Assembly: GCA_016906335.1 (NCBI GenBank)
Contig: JADEYG010000007.1
Coordinates: forward strand, 1,380,001-1,444,000
DNA from: Novakomyces olei
Taxonomy: Eukaryota > Ascomycota > Novakomycetes > Novakomycetales > Novakomycetaceae
Direction: 5' to 3'
DNA length: 64,000 bases
Position numbers and translations under genes: made by a program. The notes beneath the pieces were generated by a model. That model worked only from the letters and a program-made list of their open reading frames with translations, searched no databases and was not told the DNA's origin. Below are positions 55,928 through 64,000 of this stretch, one piece after another (the stretch's first letter is position 1; the number at the start of each line of letters is the position of its first letter).

Positions 55928-57860
55928 CTATACATCGTTGCTGGGATAGAGAACTGTATCCTGGTACCCAAAATTCTCCTTGATCGATCGCGGCGAGACG
56001 AACCGGCTCAGCAGCATAGCGCTACCGGCCTTATCATTAGTACCGCTAGAACGAGCACCTCCGAACGGCTGTTCTCCCACTACTGCTCCTGTGCATTTGT
56101 CGTTGATGTAAAAATTACCCGCTGTATTTCTCAATTTTGCAGATAAAGTGTCAATTTCTGCTCGATCCTGCGAAAAAATCGCGCCAGTAAGCCCGTAAAC
56201 AGTCGTTTCATCAATCATAGAAACGATGCGATCTTGCTCAGCGTCCGGATACACATAAACTGCCACAAAAGGTCCAAAATATTCGTTGCAAAAGATCTCG
56301 TGCTCAGGATTTTGGCTCTCGACAACAGTCGGCCAAACGTAGTAGCCTTGAGTGTCGTCGTACTTGCCTCCAACGAGCACATCAAGCTCCGGATCAGAGT
56401 GAGATTTGTCAATCACCTCAGAGAGACGTGCAAAGGCCGGCTTGTGAATAACTGGCCCCAAGAAATTTTCCGGTTCTTCAGGAGACCCCACACGAAGTGC
56501 CGCCACTTCCTTCACAAACTCTGTCTTGAACCCGTTTTCCCACGTGGAGCGTGCTACGTACAGCCTCGACATGGCTGAGCATTTTTGGCCCTGGTACTCA
56601 AAGGCAGCTCGTACACTATTTACAACTGCCGTACGAACGTGGGCATTTGCCGTCACCAGATGGTAGTTTTTGCCACCAGTTTCGCCCACAAGCTTGGGGT
56701 AGCCCCTATACCCGCCTTGCGGAGGGGTTAGGGTTAAGTTATCAGAAATCTGTTTGCTCAACGACTTGAAAACGGCAGTACTTCCGGTAAAGTGCAATGC
56801 AGCAAAGTCAAAATGAGAAAGGGCAGCATGTGAGACTGTTTGCGCATCGCCTGGAACAAACTGAATAACTTCAGAGGGGACGCCAGCCTCAATCAGGGTT
56901 CGTCTGACTATCCAATTGCTTAAAACTGCACTAGGGCTTGGCTTCATGAGCACTACATTGCCCATCAGAGCGGGTGCCGCCACCAGATTTCCAGCAATAG
57001 CAGTAAAATTAAACGGGGCCACTGCGTACACAAAGCCCTCCAGAGGCCTGTACTCTGTGCGGTTCCATACACCAGCAGCATTTTCTGGTGGCTGTGTTCC
57101 ATACAACTGCTCCGCGTACCATACATTGAACCGAAGAAAATCAACAAGCTCTGCTCCAGCATCGATCTCTGCTTGCCATACAGTTTTGCCCTGTCCGAGT
57201 ATAGTGGCCGCCATCAGCTCATAGCGGTACCGCGTGCTCAGCAAATGAGCTGCTTTTAGGAAAATTGCCGCTCTTTCTGAAAAGGCAAAGGATTCCCATC
57301 TGGATTTTGCTCGCAATGCACTGCTGATTGCTTCTTCTACCTGCGAGGCAGAAGCCATTTCATACTCAGCGACCACCCGCGAATGGCTTTGCGGCGAGTA
57401 CTGCCGGCCGATTTCTTTGCCTTTAACCTGCGATTGTTTAGTAAGGGAGATGGTGGAATTAGTCAATGAGCCCGTTCATTTGGGGAGTAGAATTAACGGG
57501 CTAAAGTAGATGAAAAGGCGTCTTGTTTCCTCCAGTTTCCTTTACGGAGCACAGAAAGTAGAGTAGAATACAAGCATTGATCAGAAAAATATTAAATTAA
57601 AAAATAATTTAAAAATAAAAAAATAATGAAACCAAAAAATAAAAAAAATTAATTAATTAATTAATCAACAAAAAGAAAGAAAGAAAAGGATAGTTATGTA
57701 CCTCCTTGCCATCAATCACCAACGGCACATGAACAGGCAATTGCGACTTGAGACCCGAAACTGCAGCAAAAAGACTAGCGCGTTCAGCTGTGCGCGGTGC
57801 ATAGTGCCGTAATGGCTCATTCGTAATTTTTGGAATTGCAAAGCGGGCTAACGAGGCCAT
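55928..57860 (-). CDS. PUT2: Mitochondrial delta-1-pyrroline-5-carboxylate dehydrogenase
   Basis: NAD-dependent aldehyde dehydrogenase (ALDH4 family) completing proline breakdown to glutamate in the mitochondrial matrix. Exons 57860-57702 and 57427-55928 give about 552 residues. The ATG chosen begins MASLARFAIPKITNEPLRHY, a short basic presequence followed by the conserved NEPLxxYAP. The join reads VIDGKE-VKGKEIGRQY. Signatures: ATILGQGKTVWQAEIDA, APFNFTAIAGNLVAAPALMG, VLMKPSPSAVLSNW, LHFTGSTAVF, KLVGETGGKNYH (catalytic Glu), FEYQGQKCSAMSRLY (catalytic Cys), EIFCNEYFGPF and GEQPFGGARSSGTNDKAG. Both catalytic residues are intact. The segment LTLTPPQ is encoded by a telomere-like sequence at 56724-56738. 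Confidence 0.95.
56724..56738 (+). other. Telomere-like GGGGTTAGGGTTAAG inside PUT2
   Basis: Antisense to the coding strand, where it encodes LTLTP. Probably coincidental; listed for completeness of the telobox survey. Confidence 0.4.
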
Positions 57861-58542
57861 TTTGATTTGCAAATCATGCAATGGGAGCAGAGCTTTATTT
57901 ATCTGTGCGGACGGGAGACGCACGGGTACAGTTTCCCGACCGAATTTTATCGCATAATTAATCCATACGAATATATTGGGTATAGGGGCACGGGGCCCGT
58001 GTGTCAAGTTTTAAGTAAGCAATATTTAGATAAGCATATACAATAAAATGGGCGGGCCATGTTCTTTCACGGGTCATAGATTTGATCAGAGAAGTGGCGA
58101 GCTCTAGCGAGAATTTTAAATATACCATGCAGAAACCATGTCCTTCGTTTACACGATTCGTATTCGGTGTATGTCTTCAACAAGTGAACGCAAATAAAAT
58201 TACAGTTATAAACCCATTACTATCTAAACGCTTGTTCCCAACGTTTTGCTCTCTAGTTGTTCCTGCGATGTTAGAAGGAATAAATGAATAATAAATAATA
58301 AATAATAAATAATAAATAATAAATAATAAATAATAAATAATAAATAATAAATAATAAATAATAAATAATAAATAATAAATAATAAATAATAAATAATAAA
58401 TAATAAATAATAAATAATAAATAATAAATAATAAATAATAAATAATAAATAATAAATAATAAATATAAATAAATAGATAATAAATAAATAGATAATAAAT
58501 AAATAGATAATAAATAAATAGATAAATAAAAATTTGTTTCTA
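57861..58542. other. PUT2 upstream region with 7-bp microsatellite
   Basis: About 680 bp between the PUT2 start and the VMA13 3' end. The part nearest VMA13 is taken up by a heptanucleotide repeat followed by a 15-bp repeat. No gene is seen. Confidence 0.65.
58286..58530. repeat. (AATAAAT)n heptamer repeat followed by a 15-bp repeat
   Basis: About 26 near-perfect copies of a 7-bp unit (AATAAAT) to about 58466, then about four copies of AATAAATAGATAATA. The run ends just beyond the VMA13 stop codon. Confidence 0.95.
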
Positions 58543-60440
58543 TCAATTAGTCACATACCATGCACGAGACATAAATAGCTGAACTGTGCTAAGTGCTTCG
58601 TAGCGAACAGTACCATCAGGATGAGTCATGAGCTCCATCGAACGTTCTTTTGCGCCATAGCGCGTAAGCCGGTTGCGACCATCTGGACGTTCACGTAAAT
58701 ATCGGCCCAAGTCAGAGGCCGCAACCGCCAGCACTGTTGGGTCAGTAGACTCTTTCAGCCATTTAACCAAAAGTTTAAGCAAATGGTCGTCTTTCTCTTC
58801 CAGCCGTTTCGCGTTCTCATGCCAAAACTCAGCCGAGCGATGAGGTGGAGACCATCTCAAGTGACCTGACTCGATCTCGGAGGAATACTCGTCAAACGAT
58901 CTAATGATTAGCAAGAAATAAAAAGACGAAATTAAAAAATAACAAACAATAAAATCCAAGCATTAAACCATACGTGAGTCTCTCAAAGTTTGTCTGCATT
59001 TGCTCCACTAGAAACTGCATATCATCCACGATTTCTTGGTCGGACCACTTTCGTTTGAGGAAGTTTTGTGTTAAAGGTAGAAGCTCAGCCACTAGCAAAG
59101 CCGGAAGCACTTCATCCGGTGCGAGATCGACAAGATTTCGCAAGGAGGCGAACACAAGTCGGCTAATTTTCTCCTTTACGTCCCTTCGCGCAACTTTTGT
59201 GAGCCGATTGATAATATCAAATTCTCTGGCAAGTTAGAACAGGCATTTACAAACGGTAAATAATCTGAAGATCAGCAAGCATACTTGTCGAATTTGAGAC
59301 TGATCTTTGACTCAAATGTAAGCATCCATACAACAAGCAGGATGTGGTACTGGAGCTGAATTTGACCAGGACTTCCGTCCTCCAGGATTTGGAGTATGTC
59401 CTCCAAACGCTGGTGCTGACCCCAAAAAACGAGTCGATTGAAGGGCTGGCCAAGTATTCCAACATAAGACTGTACCGCGATATCCTGCACGTTATGTTCT
59501 GCAGCCAGTAAAGTGCGGCTCCAATTCAGGTATTGTGAAAGCGCATCCACATGCGGGCTGTTGGAAAAGCTGGTTGTTAGCTAATCTGCAGAGCTGGGGA
59601 CTTACTAGAAGAGGTACGTTAACACACGAGTGGCCAGTAAGGGAATTGACTCGTCCTCACTCCGTAGGCATCTAAAATAAGTACGGTGTTTTAATGGAGG
59701 ACGAAATGATGTATCAAACGTCTGAAAATTTTTGATGAATACGATCCCCCGAACGAGGAAGTGAACAAGAGTCTGTGAGCCAATGCCCTTCGCCATTGGC
59801 AAAACGGTGGGCACAAGAAAAAATGACAAAGGAGGCAATTGTAGGACCAGAAAATTCAAATTCAATAAAGAGTACCTTAGTACTGGCTCAAATGGTAAGC
59901 CTGCGGCAGCATCAGCTTGTAAAAGCTCGTCGACCCATCCCGGAACATCTGCAATGGTTAGCGAGTAACACGGAAAGGCAACAATAATTGGATAATAATT
60001 GAATAATAATTGAAAAGAAGTAGCAGAAACGTACCGGATATTAAATCAGCGGCCAGCACGAGCACGTATTGGATAATATCGGCCCTCTTTATCTTTTGCA
60101 GCAATCCTAGTACAACATTGGCATAGTTGTGCGCATCCTACATGGCATATTAGCGCTTTGAACATGCACCAGCCTGCCTACCGCTCTAACAATGCTGGCC
60201 CGCTTTTCCAAAGTACAGTTTTCTACAGCCTTGATCGTCTTCATCACGTGGTCGTTCATTAGACCAGCACGCTGATAGCCCTCCCACGGAATCGGCCGCC
60301 GGCGAATCGATTCCGACAGTTCATCGAGTACTGGGCTCGTGAACATTATAGCCGTGTAATTGATGTTCGTTTCCTACACGTTAGACCAGACCAGAATTGC
60401 CATACAGCCGCAAGACTACCTCTTCCTCTGGCGACACCAT
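58543..60440 (-). CDS. VMA13: V-type ATPase subunit H
   Basis: Regulatory V1 subunit that activates the vacuolar proton pump and silences free V1. Eight exons are predicted: 60440-60420, 60373-60182, 60137-60035, 59948-59876, 59671-59606, 59557-59285, 59225-58974, 58900-58543, giving 445 residues. All phases agree. Exon 1 codes only MVSPEEE. Motifs: DELSESIRRRPIPWEGYQR, NYANVVLGLLQKIKRADIIQ, FEPVLR-CLRSEDESIPLLAT, IQLQYHILLVVWMLTFESKI, INRLTKVARRDVKEKISRLV, then the conserved C-terminal domain (FDEYSSEIESGHLRWSPPHR, FWHENAKRLEEKD, PTVLAVAASDLGRYLRERPD, GTVRYEALSTVQLFM). The fourth intron (204 nt) is stop-free and in frame (see findings). It diverges from HEM25. Confidence 0.92.
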
Positions 60441-60762
60441 TGTGAGCGACCCGCAGTCTGAGTCGGGAGCGTTAGACTAACTGGATTGTATCAATTACGA
60501 ATAAACTGAACGATGTTTGAGCTTTGCAGCCAATCCTCCATCAAGTAAGTGTACACAAATCAATCAGCTGCAAGTTTAATATTTAGTATATTAAAGCAAA
60601 CATTTATTTATAATTTATATTTATAAAATACTATTGTCTATCTTGCGGACGGCGGTCTATAATAAAAGCACTATAAAAATGCACCGTTAACTACAATTAG
60701 TAGTACGTTTCGCCAGTGCTTGGTACAAGTAAGTACTAACGCTATACAAGCAAGCAATTATT

Positions 60763-60776
60763 AGGGTTAGGGTTAA
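60763..60776 (+). promoter_or_regulatory. Telobox-like motif upstream of HEM25
   Basis: AGGGTTAGGGTTAA, 83 bp before the HEM25 start codon. It is the third intergenic copy of this motif at 50-85 bp from a start codon in the window. Confidence 0.45.
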
Positions 60777-60859
60777 TCAACATAGGTCGGCCAAGTGTCA
60801 TATAATACAGAGATCGCGTCCTGTCACGGCCAATCAACGCAGAGCGCAATGGTACGCTG

Positions 60860-61747
60860 ATGGACCGAGAGTATGGTCGTATTCGGCATCTGTTTGCAGG
60901 TGGTGCCGGAGGCTTAGCAGCCTCTGCGATTCTGCAGCCGTTGGATTTACTCAAGACTCGAGTTCAGCAACCCTCCGGTGTAGGACGTCATACTTTCCAT
61001 TCACGCACTGAACGAATTGTCGCTACTGTTCGGCCATTGCTGCGCGACCCTCGGCGGCTACGCGAGCTATGGCGTGGAGCTCTGCCTTCCATGATTCGCT
61101 CCTCGCTCGGCTCTGGCTGCTATTTCTACACATTAAATCTTTTTCGTCGAAACTTGCAAAGGCACGGCATCGGCACAAAAGGTGCATCGCTAAATGATTT
61201 TGCTAATTTAGCGACCGGCTCAGCTGCCCGTACACTCGTAGGGATGGCCTTTATGCCTATCACTATCGTTAAAGTCAGGTTTGAGAGCAACGTTTATGCT
61301 TACAGTGGCCTTTTTCATGCTTTTCGTGATATCGCTCGAACGGAAGGCGTACGTGGCTTTTTCCGAGGGTTTGCTGCCACTGCTCTACGCGACGCGCCTC
61401 ATGCCGGTATTTATGTTCTGTTCTACGAAAGGTGTAAGGCTGCCTGGCGGCAATGGCACAGTTACAATGCTACTGGACCTCCCGGTGCCGTTACTACAGC
61501 AACGATTAATCTTGCGTCTGGGGTAGTGGCTGGAATAGCTGCTACTGCAGTTACGAATCCGTTTGACGTTATAAAAACACGGATGCAGCTGTTTCCCAGC
61601 CGGTATCGTAATATTTGGCTTTCCTGCAAATTGCTTTGTGCTGAAGCTGGGTACAGTGGGTTTTTTGATGGCCTTGTATTGCGAGTCGCCAGAAAGGCGT
61701 CCAGTTCGGCACTCACATGGACAATTTACGAGCTGTTTGCTTCATAG
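60860..61747 (+). CDS. HEM25: Mitochondrial glycine carrier (Hem25/SLC25A38)
   Basis: Inner-membrane carrier importing glycine for the first step of heme synthesis. Single exon, 295 residues, no intron. Three mitochondrial-carrier repeats are visible, each with the P-x-D/E-x-x-K/R signature or a variant: LQPLDLLKTRVQQ in repeat 1, MPITIVKVRFES in repeat 2 (acidic residue replaced by Ile, as in SLC25A38), and TNPFDVIKTRMQL in repeat 3. GAGGLAASAILQPLDLLKTR and RGALPSMIRSSLGSGCYFYT match the SLC25A38 group more than other carriers. The ATG used gives MDREYGRIRHLFAGGAGG with the expected short N-terminus. A telobox-like motif precedes the gene. Confidence 0.93.
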   Translation: MDREYGRIRHLFAGGAGGLAASAILQPLDLLKTRVQQPSGVGRHTFHSRTERIVATVRPLLRDPRRLRELWRGALPSMIRSSLGSGCYFYTLNLFRRNLQRHGIGTKGASLNDFANLATGSAARTLVGMAFMPITIVKVRFESNVYAYSGLFHAFRDIARTEGVRGFFRGFAATALRDAPHAGIYVLFYERCKAAWRQWHSYNATGPPGAVTTATINLASGVVAGIAATAVTNPFDVIKTRMQLFPSRYRNIWLSCKLLCAEAGYSGFFDGLVLRVARKASSSALTWTIYELFAS

Positions 61748-62344
61748 TGAGTGCCGCACTTTGTTCACTGATACCCGTCGTGTTAAAATGTTGGGGACAA
61801 AACAGAAATTGGAGGCATACATTCATGAGTAAAACATTTATTTAATCTTGGTAGTTGGTATTTTTTGCATTTGAATTCCAACTTTGTAGTATCATTATCA
61901 TTCAATAGATAGGAGCTAGCGATATTAGTTTGCGCTGTCGTGTTGAGCTCTCAGACAGTATTTGTACCTGAAACAAACGCTATGGCCTATTCTGTGACGG
62001 GTCGACTTATAGCGGACAATTGATCGGGCAGCTGAACTCGGTGGTTATTTATTTTCGTAAAATTTACCACTTTGAATTTTTCGAAAAATGTAAGCTTGGA
62101 AAACTCATTGGCACTACGTTTGAAGACTTTATTACTTCTGTATGATGTGCAGAATGAGAAAACGAGTACGACGCAATTGCAAAAGGTGCAAAAATCGCTT
62201 TCAATCATCAGTCTTTCCTTTATCACTCATAAACTCTACAGACACATTACGCTGGAGCGTAACATATTTTCGGCCTAATATGATCAACAGTATTATAATG
62301 CAAAAATAAGCATAAGAAAGGAGGATTAAAAAAATTTGATGTAT
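61748..62344. other. Intergenic region HEM25 / tRNA-Val
   Basis: About 600 bp of AT-rich DNA; short frames without recognisable similarity. The Pol III terminator of the tRNA is at its right end. Confidence 0.6.
62328..62334 (-). terminator. Pol III terminator (T7) of the tRNA-Val gene
   Basis: Seven T on the minus strand, 10 nt after the tRNA 3' end; typical RNA polymerase III stop signal. Confidence 0.85.
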
Positions 62345-62428
62345 GACAGATGTGGGACTTGAACCCACGACCTTTTGTGTCCATCCAAGATGTTAGACAA
62401 ATGCGCTAACCAACTGCGCCAATCTGTC
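62345..62428 (-). tRNA. tRNA-Val (anticodon AAC) with an 11-nt intron
   Basis: Minus strand. The acceptor stem GACAGAT pairs with ATCTGTC; the D arm is GCGC-AGTTGGTTA-GCGC; the T arm is GTGGG-TTCAAGT-CCCAC; the variable loop is AGGTC. The anticodon stem TTTGT/ACAAA encloses 18 nt, best read as loop CTAACA plus 11-nt intron TCTTGGATGGA plus C38, with the intron at the canonical site after position 37. Anticodon AAC (positions 34-36) gives valine. A- and B-box promoters (TGGCGCAGTTGG, GGTTCAAGTCC) are good. The base after the stem is A (discriminator); CCA is not encoded. REV3 starts divergently 104 bp away. Confidence 0.93.
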
Positions 62429-62531
62429 GTTCTATTAGACCATAATGTCTGAGATATAGTTCCAAGGCGAACATCCCGACATATATTGCTCTAAATCGTC
62501 GCCAACCCCCACACGTGCCGAACCATGAGGC

Positions 62532-64000
62532 ATGGAAACCTGTGATTTGCGCATCTTGTGCCTCAGCTATACAAACTCTGGCGAGGAAGATGCTAAAGGC
62601 GAGGAACGGCGGTCGTTTGGACCCCCCGTGATTCATATTTTTGGGCGAGATACTTTACAGCGGTCTGCTTGTGCACATATCCACAACGTATACCCGTATC
62701 TCTATATCGAGTGTAGTTGTGCGCAAGACAAAGGTAAGACGCTGCTGCGCCGTGTTGTATGCTATTCTGCTGAAGGCTTTATGGCTTACGCTATTGCCGT
62801 CCATATAGTATCTATTTCTTTTCAAGGGCTGATTATTTAGAAGCACAATGGAGCGCATGGGTCCGCGAAGGAGTAGAGACTGCGCTCGGCCGTATCGCCA
62901 AAGGCCGACTGGTACACAGCGTCAGTGTGGTCGATCGAGTCCCGTTTTACGGGTACTGTGCACACAAACGCCGCTTTGGCCAAATTTCTATCGTTGCGCC
63001 TCAGCATATGACCTTTCTCGCGGACCAGTTACGTAAGGGCACTGTAACTGGTGCGAGCGAACGCGTTTACGAGGCACATATCCCCTTTATTTCACAGTTT
63101 ATGATGGACAACAACCTTTACGGGTGCAATTTTCTCAATGTTTCTGGCCGCGTCCGCACGGAGCGCGAAACAAAGTGCAGTATTGAGATTGATGTTGTCG
63201 ATATTTACAATCGAGCAGACCTTTGCACGCGTGAGCCCGGGAGCAGTCCATTGAGCCAAGAGCATTACTTGCCTTCCCTCGAAGACCTCTGGGCGGGCGA
63301 GCGCCGGAGGCAGGCAGAGTACAATGCATCTCCTATATCGCAGCAAAAACCGGTACCTCGAGTGTCGGGGTTCCGATTCGAGTACATGTTTCAGGATTGG
63401 CTGGATGCCAATTTTCCTCCTGGGTCTTTAGGCAAAACGGACAGAACCGGTGGATTAGGGGCTCAGCTGGCTCCTATGGCTCCCATGGTTCCCATGGTCC
63501 CCACATTAGACGAGTCTATAGCTGATCGGGAACGGGTAATGGGCAATACTGCTCTGGCATTTAATGTATCTTTGTCCTCCAACAACGATACGGCGAGTAC
63601 AGCCGCGACAATCCCCTTTCTGCAGAGCACAAGCAGCGGCAGCGAAGGCCAACCGTTTGCTGCCCGTAAACGATGGGTATACAAGCACATGGCCCCTCAA
63701 AATATCGATATATTAAACACCTTTGCTCCCCCCATACACAAGCAAAATGTTGGCACAGTAGACCCTAAACCCCCATTTGTTTGCTCACTCGGGAGCAAGG
63801 GCCGGGTCTTGCGGTACGAGTACGCCAAACCCGCTCCGTGTCCCGACTTGAGTCCCTTGTTCGAGCAAATGCCTTTTAAACAGGAGGAGCAGACTGCTCA
63901 TGTTAAGCAATTTAATGAGCTGACCCAGCTCCGCCAGCGGCTGAGCCAGGCGAGCAACATGGACCAGGGCAAACTGCCTCGCAAATCAAGGACACTGGGC
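62532..64000 (+). CDS. REV3: DNA polymerase zeta catalytic subunit, N-terminal part (cut by window end)
   Basis: B-family polymerase for translesion synthesis. Exons 62532-62733 and 62841 onward; the second is open to the window edge. The N-terminal region is diagnostic: HIHNVYPYLYIEC, then across the intron EAQWSAWVREGVETALGR, VVDRVPFYGYCAHKRRFGQ, EAHIPFISQFMMDNNLYGCN. These match the non-catalytic N-terminal domain (VHNVFPYxYIP, PYLLQLFxDYNLYGMN in Rev3). A linker of low similarity follows, with a short PM-x repeat (APMAPMVPMVP) and a stretch from WVYKHMAPQNIDIL onward. The polymerase and exonuclease domains lie beyond the window. The start is the first ATG of the frame; an earlier ATG at 62524 is out of frame and short. 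Confidence 0.92.

Noticed and set aside
58271-58546. Frame rich in YLLFII repeats at 58271-58546 (minus)
   Set aside because: It is a translation of the AATAAAT heptamer repeat and has no independent support.
59605-59865. Frame read as VMA13 coding sequence through intron 4
   Set aside because: The family has no 68-residue insertion here, and splicing at GTACTC/TTTTAG joins conserved sequence in phase. Kept only as a possible retained intron.

Overview
The window is nuclear DNA of a fungus. Genes lie on both strands, are split by short AT-rich introns (about 36-300 nt, GT-AG, often with CTAAC or TACTAAT branch sites), and carry long UTRs and many AT-rich simple repeats. The protein repertoire is fungal: RSC7/SWP82 chromatin subunit, KIN1 kinase with KA1 domain, RTT107/BRC1 BRCT protein, NTA1 amidase and PUT2. 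The DIS3, RTT107 and PUT2 sequences read most like Ascomycota. GCP4, a METAP1D-like aminopeptidase and very short introns would fit an early-diverging or intron-rich ascomycete, but this is inference and no species is named. No ribosomal RNA, virus-like element or complete transposon was recognised.

Layout. 0.5-12 kb: RPC4 (Pol III), GCP4 (gamma-tubulin complex), an SCYL2-type pseudokinase, a PH-domain protein and a STE11/Cdc7-like kinase. 12-24.6 kb: NTA1, TRM8, DIS3 and RSC7 (head to head across a 333-bp perfect AAT repeat), then a homeodomain protein with an atypical recognition helix. 24.6-28.7 kb: a 4-kb stretch with no recognisable gene upstream of the homeodomain gene. 28.7-42.4 kb: branched-chain aminotransferase, PRP40, RTT107/BRC1, methionine aminopeptidase, KIN1. 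43.8-55.5 kb: aldose 1-epimerase, ERO1, a TMF1/SGM1 golgin, NAS6, a cytochrome b561 protein and an R3HCC1L-like protein. 55.9-64 kb: PUT2, VMA13, HEM25, a tRNA-Val(AAC) with a short intron, and the 5' part of REV3, cut by the window edge.

The genes form no pathway cluster; this is ordinary core genome. They serve transcription and RNA decay (RPC4, DIS3, TRM8, PRP40), chromatin and DNA repair (RSC7, RTT107, REV3), secretion and redox folding (SCYL2-like, TMF1, ERO1), proteostasis (NTA1, METAP, NAS6), and mitochondrial or vacuolar metabolism (BAT, PUT2, HEM25, VMA13).

The least ordinary signals are a chain of inverted repeats between the STE kinase and NTA1, the loss of the near-invariant Asn51 in the homeodomain, the 111-copy AAT repeat in a shared promoter, 36-nt introns, recurring telomere-like motifs 50-85 bp upstream of three genes, and a cluster of five SUMO consensus sites in RPC4. 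Exon borders were read by eye from splice signals, frame and family similarity; they are predictions.
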